From Lingula anatina (Eukaryota > Brachiopoda > Lingulata > Lingulida > Lingulidae): a stretch of DNA of 64,000 nucleotides. The translations under genes and the position numbers were made by a program. Where the stretch lies: the NCBI RefSeq assembly GCF_001039355.2, contig NW_019776058.1:1-64000 (forward strand), given 5' to 3'. A model generated the notes under the pieces. That model was not told where the DNA came from, ran no database searches, and saw only the letters and a list, made by a program, of their open reading frames with translations. Position 1 is the stretch's first letter; every line of letters starts with the position of its first letter. Below are positions 21,050-33,248 of this stretch, in pieces.

Positions 21050-24000
21050 TTACCAATAAAGGAAGGGACAGGTATGCTATTAAGGCAATAATCAACACTA
21101 TTGCTGCCAACATGAAATAATAAAATGCGCTCTGAGTGGCACTGCTACCTGCTGCAATAGAAATCACATTAGCCACAGCTGCAAATGTGCCTCCCATTGC
21201 CTGAGAAAAATAAAAATTTTAATCATTAAGTCATTTATAGCAGACTGATATATTTTCCAACTGTGTTTTGTAATTCTGTTTTGGTGATAAAATTCAATGA
21301 ACACCAAAGCAGCTTTAACCAGGCAGTAAAAATGATTGTAAACACATTTTGACCTTCAGTTTTTGTGGTTACCCTAAGATTAAAAATCTAAAGGAAAAAC
21401 AGCCAAAACCATAAACTCAGTGCACCTTAATGTGAAAGTACCTTTAACCATTCTCATTTTAAATATAGAAAAATGAAGATATGCCATTACCATTCCTCCC
21501 ATGACAGCCTGTGTATAGCCCTCTGGAAACAGGCTAGCTAACCCCAGAGATGCTCCTTGCAGAACAGAGCTACCCACTACAAAGTATAAGCAGGGTTTTT
21601 ATCATTTATTGTTACAGTTGAAGCAGGCCTAATTTTTGACTGATTACACATTTTATTTATAATGATTTGTTTATTACCCTCCTTTAGCCTTAAAAAATGC
21701 ATATTTTACAAAAAAAATAAAAATAAAAATTATGAAAAGACTTACTGTTTAGGAACACCACACTTGCAAGTGTAGCAATAAAGAACTCTGTTTGCCCTGA
21801 AAAAAGAAATGATAGAGATGTTGGTATCTAATATCAATATACACTGTATAACAAATCAACAACTTACATAAGCTGATATAATACGTTAAACATTAACTTG
21901 TTAATGTGTATTTCAGACCAGTTTAATCCTTTGTTTTGCTATAAATAAGCATAAATTTCTAGTCAAACTTAGAACTTTATCACAGATGAAACTTCACCAA
22001 TCAGAATCTTATTCTCCCAACAAATCTTTAAATTAATACTAAACTAGTAGTCTTCCCCATATATGGTTAGTGAGTAATGTAAAAGGGGTAAGTAAGGCCT
22101 TACTAGTCATGGTTTTATCACAAAAACCACTTTTCAAATCTCTGGATGATTTATCATTATTATTTTTTAATATGTTTATTGATTTGATATTATTTCACTT
22201 TTAAGCAATATGAAATCCAGCTGATCTACTTTCTGACTACATTTTCTGATAAATTATTCAACCAAAAATTATATCGTGTCTGTTACAAAGTATGTCACAT
22301 TTAATTATAATTACCAAAATTAAATAAATTGTTCCATATTTTTACCCTAAAACTTACATGTATCAGTGTCTATTTTGACCAACACAATAGTTACTATGAA
22401 CATGATGATCATAACCGTGAAGGAACACACCAAACGAACTTTCGCAGAAATACTGAAAATTTAGGAGAAAGGAGAGTGAAACAAATACGTTAATATCATT
22501 TATCTTCAACTTGATTGGTTGCTCTTTAAGCACTTGTTGAAATAAATAAAAAAAACATCTACACTATAACTCTAAATTTCAAATATTCATTCATTAATTC
22601 ATATTGGAATTAAGGTATTAAACATTAAATTGACTAAGTTTTCAGAGATTTGGCTAAAATCTTCACCAATTATTGAATCATGTCATTCCTTCGCACTAAT
22701 ACAGCTATGCAGCTGCTTTAAAATCATGGCAGGGTAATTATATATACAAGTGTCAAATCAGCCTTAAAAAACTTACACTTTGGTCAGTGCTGCATTGAGG
22801 AACATAAACAGGATGTTTGGGACCATTGCACATATTGACACATAGTTTTCAAACTGAATTTGCATAGAAGTTTCATCTAATGGATTCTCCCAATCATTCA
22901 GGCTGGTGAATGTCAAATTCCTCAGCTTGTAGTCAAAGTACTAAAATTCAAATAAAAAAACAATATATATTTTACAGAACATTTATGATTTAAGATTTTT
23001 TCAACTTCCATGTTTAACATTACTAGTAGTTTAATTTAATTAACTTAAAGGTTGAAGGACTTTAAAAATAAAATCTTATAGCATCGTTTTAAACTGCTTC
23101 CTTAAATATATAAATTATATCATACAAACATATACAGTTTAGTAAGCTACTTTGCTTTATATTTAAACCAAATATATCTACATAACTAGCAGAAAAGAAT
23201 GTGTTTTGACTACTGCCAGAGGCATGATTTTGTGCATTTCTACTGGAAAAATGCACTGAAATGACTCTATTTGAAAGGGGCCCATGTCAATGACTCACTC
23301 CAAATTCAACTGTCATCACTGGATTATATATAAAGTAAAGGGGGCAATATGAACATGGCAACAGGTTCTTGGCATTTACGGCACATCATAAATCATAATA
23401 TAGATCTCAGTAACTTTTAGGTAAATTACACTTACCAAAGTCAATGATACACAAATAAATACTTAATAGATAACATATAAACAAATAACACTGTGCCTCC
23501 ACAAAGTTTAAAATCACCTTTCTTATTCAGCTACTTACTAATATATATAACTGTCACCTGCAGCTATGAATATCTTATTGTGCCTTCAAATTTCATCACT
23601 TCTTTTTATTTCTTTTTTTTTTTTCAAAGTTATGTCACTGTGTGATAATTAACAGACTGACATATTTCTACACTTGCCGTCTTCATTCACACAGCTATTA
23701 GCACCATTATGCATAAAGTTTTGACATGACACTGATAAGAAGGATAAAGAGGAATGAATGGGTTTAAGACATGAACAAAAGTTTTAATAAGTGCATGTAA
23801 TTAAAAATGCCATAATTACAGTAAGAAGAACCACTCAAATTCAAATTACCATGATTATCAATAAAATTTTAAAAAATAATAACAAAAATAATAATAAATA
23901 TATATTAACTGCCTTCTTTCAAATAAACTGCTATCTTAAGACACCCACCTGTGGGTCATTGTGACAGATGCTATCTTACCTACAGATAACAAGTCTTGAG

Positions 24001-24989
24001 AACATTATAACTTTTTAATGATACCATGAGCTCAAAGTCTTAGTTTTGGAGGGATAAGAGAAACATTATGTGGATATTTCTCACCATTGTAGAATCATTC
24101 AAAAGAAAACAAACTGTTAATCCTTCGGACCTCTGTATTATACGAAGAATGTGCAAAAGAATGTATAAATAATTTACCTGTTTTGCTGTAATAAAGAAGT
24201 TCCATGGAAGTAGAGTGGCAATGCCAATAATGTAAAATATGCAATATACTGCATTGAATCTGAAATGGATATAAACATTGTAAAATAATAATAAAAAAAA
24301 AGAAATATACTATAGTAAACATATTATATTTTAAATACATTCACATAAGAAAACTAGAGCCTACAACTGTATAGCAAAATGATACATTCAAAGAGAGATT
24401 TTGTAGATATTGGCAGAATCACTAGCATGTTTATAAATATCAAATACACTAATCCCAGCACACAAACATGAAATAACTGATTAGATACATGTAGCAGAGA
24501 TGGAGTGGGCGAGATTAATGAAGTTTTGTTCATGGTTACACAAATGTTAATAAAAGAGTACTTAAGGAGCATTAAGAACATCACAAATGGTAAATGTTAA
24601 ATCATACACCATATATGATGATGACTTCAAGTTTTTCTAAATCTGCAATGTATCAATGATCATATTAAAAGAAAAAAAGCTCCAAAACTCGAATAAAGAT
24701 ACATTGGCACTGCAATACTTGTTTTGATTATGTGTAACCATTGCAAAGAAACAGGAAATATTTATGATATTCACAATCAAAGTTAATTTAACGGAGACAC
24801 AATGTTAATCGACCACTGGACAATGATCTATATCATTATTTTATCAGCATGAGTCTGACAGCTGAACCTCGCTGAAATTTATTAACTTTTAACTATTTTA
24901 GCAATACTAGTCAACACAAGTTACCTATCCTTTGGAGGGTCATCTCGGCTAATAAGGGGTTCCTCGTCATTAGTACTCTCAGAATCCAT
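18157..24989 (-). CDS. SLC29A3: Equilibrative nucleoside transporter 3-like (SLC29A3)
   Basis: Eleven-helix nucleoside transporter; ENT3 moves nucleosides out of lysosomes. Fifteen exons: 24989-24925, 24259-24178, 22940-22777, 22452-22358, 21796-21746, 21576-21491, 21200-21054, 20774-20744, 20457-20434, 20265-20179, 19925-19834, 19531-19414, 19149-19064, 18738-18536, 18268-18157. They give 480 residues (human ENT3 475). Markers: LLPWNFFITAKQ in helix 1, DTWQTEFF, GGTFAAVANVISIAA, FARYYLE, NLGDLTGRTVAGW, DSDVYPVVF, and a C-terminal helix. The acidic N-terminus carries DEEPLI, a dileucine-type endosome/lysosome sorting signal as in ENT3. The long hydrophilic loop between helices 6 and 7 spans exons 8-11 and includes a 24-nt microexon. 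The gene shares a divergent promoter with WDR43. Confidence 0.93.
19579..19600. repeat. Poly-T/A tract
   Basis: Homopolymer T run in SLC29A3 intron 11 (A run in transcript sense). Confidence 0.9.
20484..20520. repeat. (AT)n microsatellite
   Basis: About 18 AT units, 25 bp upstream in transcript sense of the 24-nt microexon of SLC29A3. Confidence 0.95.
21010..21046. repeat. (CA)n microsatellite at a splice donor
   Basis: About 18 CA units. In the SLC29A3 transcript sense this is (TG)n starting just after the GTAAGTC donor of exon 7. Confidence 0.95.
22941..24177. other. SLC29A3 intron 2
   Basis: AT-rich non-coding sequence of about 1.2 kb with a poly-T tract near 23610-23626. No gene or repeat family recognised. 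Confidence 0.5.
24260..24924. other. SLC29A3 intron 1
   Basis: AT-rich non-coding sequence, nothing recognised. The open frame at 24354-24584 is treated as chance. Confidence 0.5.
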
Positions 24990-25360
24990 CCCCACAAGAA
25001 GTACTAGGGCAGTCAACCTTTTCAAAAGCTAGTTCACACGTCAAACTAATTCCGTCACCGAAGATCTGCTTTCGTCGTACGCTGGAAGTTAAAGTCACAT
25101 GATCTGACCAGCCTCCACATCAAGAGAGTTTTCAAGAGGAGACACAAAATTGACCTAGATTTTCAATAATGTTTTTGAAACATACTAAGACGTTTTTATG
25201 GTGATCTTTTCACAGAGTAATGTGCATATATATACGATTGTTTATTCATTTCATTGATAATTTTAAGTGACCACCTAAAATTATCAGAAAGGGGTTGATT
25301 TAGGCGAAGTTTACAGTTAATGCGCACTTCAGGTGCGCAGATTACCACACGTGTTGGAAA
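24990..25360. promoter_or_regulatory. Divergent promoter of SLC29A3 and WDR43
   Basis: 371 bp separate the two start codons. Seen: GTCACATGAT at 25094-25103, an M-box/CLEAR-like E-box on the transporter side. On the WDR43 side lie a perfect 7-bp-arm palindrome TGCGCAC-ttcag-GTGCGCA at 25321-25339 and CACGTG at 25348-25353. Assignment of factors is inference. Confidence 0.55.
25348..25353 (+). promoter_or_regulatory. Canonical CACGTG E-box before WDR43
   Basis: Myc/Max-type E-box seven bases before the WDR43 ATG. Ribosome-biogenesis genes are common Myc targets. Confidence 0.4.
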
Positions 25361-28300
25361 ATGGCGACTATGGGGCCTGTTGCTTTTGCACCGAATGGGG
25401 AATATTTAGCGTATTCTAGCCCTGACGGTACTCTCAAAATATGGGACACAGCCACTGGTCTGCCCAAACATGAGTATACACCAAGTTCTCATCTGTCTTC
25501 GACCTGTACGTGTCTGGCTTGGGGTCCAGTTCGCCGTTCATCGCCGGTGAGTGTTTTCCCTGAGAGTGAAAGTTGCAACGCGTGGGACAGTCGCGTTCAC
25601 AATTTATTGCAGTAATAGATAACTCGCGAAAAAGTTATCCTCCGTTTAAAGATATCCATGATCCTTATCCAAAACACATTAATTAGAATTAGGCATAGAA
25701 TGTTTTGATGTTAGGGAATTAATGGTAAATTGTTAGTTCCTCTATTCCCCATGCTTGCTTGCATATTTGTATCGTTTGCTTCTCTGCTTAGTTTCTGTCC
25801 AGGGATGAAAGAGCTGTTTAATATTATTAAGTTGTCATCTCAACACGAAACAATCATAGCTGTTCCTGGTTGAAACAACGTCACAGTTTTCAGAAATACC
25901 ACATGTAATACATAATAACTGCTACATCTCAAATTGTACTTTCACGTTTTAATTAGGAAAAAAAAAACAAATATACATCAGTTTCATGCCGAACCCCAGT
26001 GTGAAATTTTGTTATGTTACTTAATATGGATATTTAAGGGGCCTGACTGGAGGATCTTGACATTTTTAACTGGTATATTATATACTGTATATACGTGGCT
26101 CCTCATCAACTTTTTCTTTTTATTCAACCGTCAGGAAACTCCAAGGAAGAAAAAGAGGAGATCAAAGCAGTCAGATCTGGTGGAAAGTGTGGATCTGGTA
26201 GCTTTGGGGACAGCATCTGGTTCTATTCTTCTTTACAGTATGGTCACAGGAGATCTACAGACACAGCTGGTAAGACAACACAGATAATAAAAAATATTAT
26301 TTTGGCATATTTTATAATTGCTATGGAATTAAATTGTTGGCAGAAATTTCACCCCGTTTGGAATTGACAGGTTCATTCACTGCTGTGCAGTAAAATAGAA
26401 AACAATGAAATGATTTTTTTTTTTTGCCTGGACTTTCTATTTTCAGTGAAAAATATATAAAGTAAGAATCATGATGTGATTAACAACAAGTGTTTTATAG
26501 AGTGTATTTGTTCTGAGCTCTCAGGAACTTGCTAGTCAGATATTGGGCAATTGTTTTACCTGGTTTTTGTTTTCTGTATAATAGGATGGTGGTCATAGTG
26601 ACACAGTGCATGGTATCTGCTGGCACAGTGAAGAAAGTACACTTTACAGTTGCTCAAGTGATCAACACATAGTAGAGTGGAATTTGTCTAAAGGAAAAGT
26701 AAAACAGTAAGTTAAGCATTGGCATCTTTGTGTCTGGGATGCATTGTTTGGTGAATAAAAGAAGGCTGGAAAAATGCTGCGTGCATGTTGTTTATTTCGG
26801 GAGGATAGCTAATTTAGCTTTATATTTCATAGTAATACTGTGTGTAAATATTTTAATTCAAAGTTGAAGCATTTTCTTATTGCATTTTGACAGAGGCATA
26901 TTAGGACTTGAGCTATAGAATTACATTTGACTGGGTTTGAAAATAAATATTTTATCATTATTTTGATCATGACTTCCTCTGTGTATATTTTACAGCAAAT
27001 GGAAAGCTGACACCAACAGTGTGTATTCTATCTGTCTTTGTCCTGGAGAAAGTGCTTTGTTATCAGCGGGGAGAACCATCAAGTTGTGGGACCTTCTCAC
27101 GAGACAAGTTTTAAAAGTATGAATTGTCCTTCAGGATTAAAACATGGCTGCATTAAAATTTAGTTGAGTGCACTTTATACCAACAATTAACAGGTTTTCA
27201 GTGATGATGATTTGAATTGGAAAGAGATTTTTTGGTGATGTCAAGTGTATTTTTTAGTTTTAACAAATCTTTGAAGAAAAATGTATGTTCAAACATAAGT
27301 GTTAATTAAACTTTTTTCCCCTCTGAATTTCAGACATTTACAGGTCACGCCACAGAGGTGATAAGGTTGTTGTGTGTCCCACAATCCTTAGAGCAAAATG
27401 GTGCTGCTGGAGATGCGCTAGAATCAGTATACAACACATACTTCTTGTCGGCAGCTTTAAATGATAGGTTAATAAATGCATGGTAAGTTGTTGAATAGAT
27501 CATTGCCTTTATTTTATTTAGTCTATTTTAATAATTTTGTGTAGTGAACAGATCTCTTAAAATGATGATAATCTCTGCATAATGCAGTCTTTTCAATGAG
27601 TGTGTTTTAATGACCATGCATCTTAGACTTAAGTGTTTCCTTTTTGGTAAATCATGTTGATTCCATTGACAGAAAACTGTCTAATTTATATCTTTCCAGG
27701 CAAATACAAAAATCCTCAAAGGATAAAAATTCTTTAGCAGTCTTCTCTTTACCAGATGAACCTGTTGCAATGGATATTTCTAAAATGTCAAGTAGAGAAG
27801 ATGTAAGTCGCTGTTTTTTAACAGAATGTCATATTTTCAACGGGTGGTATATTAAGATGTTTTACTTGTCTAATTATTTAGCCTTAAAGTAACTTTAATA
27901 ATATAGGTTAGGTTTGCACGATTTCCATTTTTATTCAATATTTATATTTTTTATTCCAGCCTCTTTTACTAGGTGTTGTGACAAAGAATGGCCAATTTGT
28001 GATATTTGAACATGTTTTAAATGGGTAAGTATCAGATATGCTTTTTAAAAAATATTTTTGGTTCAGCAACATGAAAAATGGGTTAATGAATTTCCATTTT
28101 GATGGTAAGCAGTTTGGAAGGAATTTTTGCTATGAACATTTTGTGAATACTATTTATTGTACCAGTGAAAAAAAATCAATTCAAAGCGAATGTTGAATTT
28201 CAGAAAATGTAAAAAGCCACTCCAGCCAAAATTGTCAGTCCAGGTGGCCACATCGTGCAGTGAGGCTGAGGTGCCGAGACCTATCCCACTCCTTGCAGCC

Positions 28301-31300
28301 CAATTCACCAATACGAGGGAACAGCAGATCTTAATATGTCATGGGAACTTTCTGAAGCCAACTTTTGAAAAACTAGTGAGTGGAGACGTCATTGTTCTTA
28401 TTTATTGTTGTTTTGATTACATCTTGACAAGAATTTGTAAAACTTTACTCAACACACTGGTGTATACTTTTTCAAAATTACCTAAACAGTTTTCTAAAAG
28501 TATAAAAAACATCTTGTTAATAGAAAAATATTAGCTAAGCTTGTATTGAAAATATCTATTGTGTATTGTGTTTAATTGTGAAAAACATCCTTTTCATGGT
28601 CATCATAAATCTCCAGTAGTCTCTGTTGATTTATTAAAGTTTGAAAATATTATTATTTCAGCCGTACAGGTCAGAGGAATCTGACATCTGTTTAATAAGA
28701 GAAGACCCCTCCAAACTGGTGCTGAGGCAAGATCCAGGGGTGTCCAAAATCAAAACACCAGCTACTTCTGAAGATGTCACGGTGCTCTCCCCGGGGGTCA
28801 TGGCTCCTGCCGCTCCAACATTGAGTTCTGAGGCCGGGAAGAGGAAAAACAAAAGGAAGTCTTCTGTAAATGAGGTATCTGAGGAAGACAGTGTATTTCA
28901 CAGGACTTTGATTCTTTATCAAATATATGGATGCAGTTATACATACAGTTTCACTTTCATAGTTGTCACAATTGCTGTTATAGGTATAGCCAAAACACTT
29001 AATGTAAACAGGTTATTTCGATATGAGTTTTGCTCCCTTATAGTATGAACATTTCCTTGATTATATCTTTTGAAAAAATTTTCACATTTACAAAGCAATA
29101 GTGGGTATAAAATGAGATAAATAGTTGTCAACTTTTAAATATATTTTCTAGATGTCCATGGAGGATCGCCTGAATGCAATAAGTATAGAGAAGAGCACAG
29201 AGCAGAAGAGTGTCAGTCACCCACCCAAAGCAGACACACTAGCCACACTGCTGGCACAGGGCCTCCAGAGCAAGGATAAGAAAATCTTAAATGTGAGGGT
29301 TTTTTTTAACCCACAACAACTGTATATATCATAATCTTGTTGTTAATGCTTTGGTTGTTTGTTATTTGTAAGTTATTGATTTAACTCTGGTTTTAATTAT
29401 TGTAAAGAAATAAAAGCCATCTTTTCAAGAAAGTAATTCAATTATCTTTACTAGGGTATTTTCCTGAAAAGTGAAAGCAATTATTATGATAATGGTAACA
29501 ATAACGATGATATCGTTGTAATCATGTTTTTGTTTGCTGAATGTTGTTTGTTATATTAAGTAACTGATTGGACTCTGGTTGCTTCAATTATTGTAAATTA
29601 ATTAAAGCCATCTTTACAAGAAACCGAAAATTTATAAGATATTTTCATGAAAAGCCATAGTAATGTTCATTACAATAATGGGACCAATAATGATAATAGT
29701 AATCACATTTTTGTTTTCAGAACGTACTTCAACACACAAATGATGACATTATAAGGAACACAGTGCGACGACTCCCAGTCCCAGTCATAATTCCACTCGT
29801 GCAGGAGCTGTCGCGGAGAATGCATGGCCATTCTCAAAGGTAGTGATATTTGGATTCTTTACGTCCATTTGGAACAGTGATAACAGATTTTCACAACTTG
29901 TAAGCTCCTCCAGAAGTATAAGTTAAATCTTGTCTCTAATGAAGAGAATTTTTTTTATTAAAAGATATGTTATTTTTAATGTTTTATGCTTTTCTTTCAT
30001 TCTATTTCTTAATCTTGTATCATCAGTGGGCATAGATTGGTCAAGTGGATCAAGACAGTTCTGACAATGCACACATCATATCTAATGACAGTAAGTAGGT
30101 CATGGCAACTAAATTTTCCAAAAGTTGTCTTCATTTTTATCCCTGAGGAAGTCAGATTGCTTATTAATTGAATTCCTTATGGTGATGTAATCATGAATAA
30201 AGTTTTGATTATTCTTGAGTACTGCAAACATGAGTAATGAATATGAAGTGCTAAAAGAGAGATTTTCAAAAGATGCCAGTAAGACGCCTGATGCTGACCG
30301 CTGCAGAATATGTAATAATTTAGGTGCCATGACTATTTCAGTTTCCAGAACTGGTGGACACATTGAGCACGCTCTATCAGATGATGGATGCCAGGGTTGC
30401 TATGCTGGGCAGGTTGTCACGGTTACAAGGAAAATTAGACCTTATGCTTTCGCAGGTAAGGATGGGTATTTCATATCAGAATTTAGTAAGAATATTATAT
30501 TTGAAAATAGGTCCATTGGATCTCAATTTTTGATAGTTGAAGGTTTTCATATGTGATGGATCCACACATTTGATTTACTTGTTGACAGTTCCGTCTGTTC
30601 ACTCTGACAGACTTGATCACAACTGATTACATTAACTCAGTCTTGATGATCCCTTTTGCCCCTGCCCCCAGGTTGGGTTTGAGAATATCATACACTTACA
30701 TACAATTATATATTGTGGCCAAGCTATAGGTTTTACAGCAGTGAGTTGCTTGTATAAATTGGGGGGGTCTTCATTTCTACATTCTGTCAGTGGTATCTAT
30801 GAATCTAGGTACTTTGTCTGTTTTCCAAGTGGATGAAATGCTTTCTTTCTTTCTCTCTTTAACAAACCCTGAAAAGTGACCAGTTTCATCTTGAATTAGC
30901 CATTTATTTTCCTCTGCAGATCACGTCTCAGACACCAGATGAGGAGGAGGCCACAGTTGCACAGACGGCCATGTTGGTTTACCAAGATGGTACGTACTGG
31001 TATTGATCATGAAATGAGGAAGCTTGATTTTCTAAAACAAAACGCAGCAACTTGTCTAGAATATAACTAAAATGTATTAATGCAGATATAGAACAGTTTA
31101 TATATGTTTTGATACAAGCAATTAATTATTGATCTCTTTCAGAATCTTCCGATGAAGAGGAATTGATGGAGGATATAGTGCCAAGCCACTCAGACTCAGA
31201 GGTATTGTTTTCCCTACCATTACCTTAAAACTGTCATTTCTACCTAAATATAAATGAAGTATCATATTGTGAAATATCAGTTTACCATATGAGTGAATTT

Positions 31301-31539
31301 TGTGATAGCTTACATTGATGGCACTGAATTATTGAAGTGATTTGGAAGCTTTTGTTTAACCTTTGTGAATTTAGTGGACAAGTCTGACACAGTACTTGTT
31401 TCATTTTCAGGACTGGGAAGAGTTGGAGTTGGATGAGGAGTTGGAGTTGGATGCAAATGAGAGGGAAGATGAAGATGAGGACATGGACAGCAGTAGTCAC
31501 CATAGCGACAGTCCAGATGAGGATGGAGGGACAGAATAG
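25361..31539 (+). CDS. WDR43: WD repeat-containing protein 43 (UTP5 homologue)
   Basis: Nucleolar t-UTP/SSU processome subunit for rDNA transcription and 18S rRNA maturation. Sixteen exons: 25361-25546, 26135-26269, 26585-26706, 26996-27116, 27334-27482, 27700-27802, 27960-28024, 28204-28375, 28662-28874, 29152-29292, 29721-29839, 30027-30090, 30342-30455, 30920-30989, 31143-31201, 31411-31539. They join in frame to 653 residues (human 677). The N-terminal half is a WD40 propeller, with SSPDGTLKIWDTATG, HLSSTCTCLAW, LVALGTASGSILLYS, SDQHIVEWN and SAGRTIKLWD. Near residue 300 is the FEHVLNGKCKKPL motif. The Utp12-type helical domain covers about residues 425-570 (MEDRLNAI to LDLMLSQ). The tail is strongly acidic. 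The start ATG gives MATMGPVAFAP, as expected for the family. Confidence 0.95.
25547..26134. other. WDR43 intron 1
   Basis: Non-coding. Nothing recognised beyond AT-rich sequence. Confidence 0.5.
29343..29720. repeat. Diverged ~185-bp tandem duplication in WDR43 intron 10
   Basis: Two head-to-tail copies share tgtttgttat, ctctggtt, aattattgtaaa, aaagccatctt and the 'cacattttttgttt' end. The second copy runs into the true acceptor of exon 11. The first ends in a decayed version of that acceptor. Confidence 0.6.
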
Positions 31540-31591
31540 CCCGTTTTAGTTGGAGCTTGGTGACATCAGTTGCCAGGTATCAGAAAAGGGT

Positions 31592-31592
<1 letters not shown>

Positions 31593-31623
<31 letters not shown>
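31593..31623. repeat. Poly-T tract
   Basis: 31 consecutive T in the WDR43 3' UTR. Confidence 0.95.
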
Positions 31624-31626
<3 letters not shown>

Positions 31627-32258
31627 ACAGCACGATTTCGTTCTGTTATCAGGCGGCAATTGTGCATGATGCCAAGTTTGATCACACAAAAGTTTAAAGG
31701 GAGGGATATGAATGAGATATTTTTCACTTCATCAGTGGACCAATCTATTCCATCAAGAAAAATGACAGCATAAGGATGACAATTAATTCTCTCATTGAAG
31801 TATGGGGAAGACTTGTTTTTGTCTAACATGAGGCAAAAATTCAATTTTTTTTTAGTTATTTGTGTAACATTGAGGGGAATATCCCCAATCTTGCTTTTTT
31901 GTCAATATGCAAATTATTGAAAAAGGAAGAGGTGGGGTAACACTGCTGCTGGACAGGAAATAATGAAGAAGTCAAATTTAAACTTAAATGCAGTGCAATT
32001 AGCTGATAAAAAGTCTGAACATTGTCTGGGATATGAATTTCAGTTTGTAATTATGTAATTACTGAAGTGCATTTGTAGATGGAATGAAAATACAAAACCA
32101 TCATAAATGCGACTCCATTATCAATTTAAAAGTTGGTTTGTAAAAGTGTCTTTACATGTGAAGTTGGGGTCTCGGCTGTTATAAATGTGAAAAGTTATTT
32201 TCTACATTTATCATGCTGGGATTTATATATTTTATCAAAGAAAAGCATGAAAATATAG

Positions 32259-32264
32259 AATAAA
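32259..32264 (+). terminator. WDR43 candidate poly(A) signal
   Basis: AATAAA about 720 bp after the stop codon. Confidence 0.55.
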
Positions 32265-33248
32265 ACTAAAAAATACAATAAGTGGACTTGTCTTGCATTT
32301 TACTAACCTGTTTTTAGTAAGAGAAATTAACTGTTACCAAACATTCAATTTTTATGCAGATCCCCTCACCCGTACTTTACATTTCCTGTACAGGAAGTGG
32401 AGATTTAGCGTTGAAGAGATGATGACATTATTATATGTGACATTAAGAACTTGAAACCGATTTTTTTGGGGTTTTAAAATCCTCCAGTTTTTATATCTGA
32501 AAAAGATGATTCAATTTTATGTAATCTGCCTTTCTAATTCAGTGGACACTTGAAGCATGAAGTGGTAATGGGCAACCTTTTAAACTAAAAGTCAGGAGAA
32601 ATTTAAAATACAGCTTTTTGTTTTTGCACAAAAAGAATTTTGTAACAAAGAAAAGATTAATCCATATGCTGTACAACTAGTTTGGTTTTTCTGATTACAG
32701 CCTGCACACCACGAGTCGTATTTTCCTACGTAGGTCCTTGCTTCACCCAAGTTCACCAGAAGGTTGACAAGGCTGGTTTTGCTATTAGATTTTCCCTTTT
32801 GAGATCAACATGGACAATTACTCTCGTCTTGGTCTTTTTCTTGTATGTGCCAAAATATTGTCATGGAATTGCAAATGTTGATAGAGAAATTATTTTATCG
32901 TTAATTTTCTAACAAAAGTCAAAGCATACATGGTTTTGAATTATATATATTATCATCATATATCAAATATACAAACAAGTCTTTAGAGTAATCATGTTGT
33001 GAAGTCCCTAAAAACCATTAAAATACATTTTGTAGGCGTACAAGAAATAAAACAACCTAGAAGGGGCTGTATCATGAAGTGATCGCAACCATTTTTTAGC
33101 CAAATTGATTCCCCACTGTGATCACACAGAAGAGACGAAGAGGTTAATCTTTAACAATGATTTATGATTAAAAAAACTCCATTTCTGACCCAATATAACC
33201 CAGACTAATAAACATTTCTTTACAACAATTACATAAACTATAGAAACC

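Larger units (their letters stand above)
31540..33248. other. Convergent 3' UTR region of WDR43 and WDHD1
   Basis: No conserved coding sequence. Contains a poly-T run (31593-31623) and the WDR43 poly(A) signal AATAAA at 32259-32264. The open frame at 32682-32912 starts 1.1 kb after the WDR43 stop and shows no family similarity. Confidence 0.6.

Noticed and set aside
32682-32912. 76-codon open frame after WDR43
   Set aside because: It is in the 3' region, with no similarity and no splice context.
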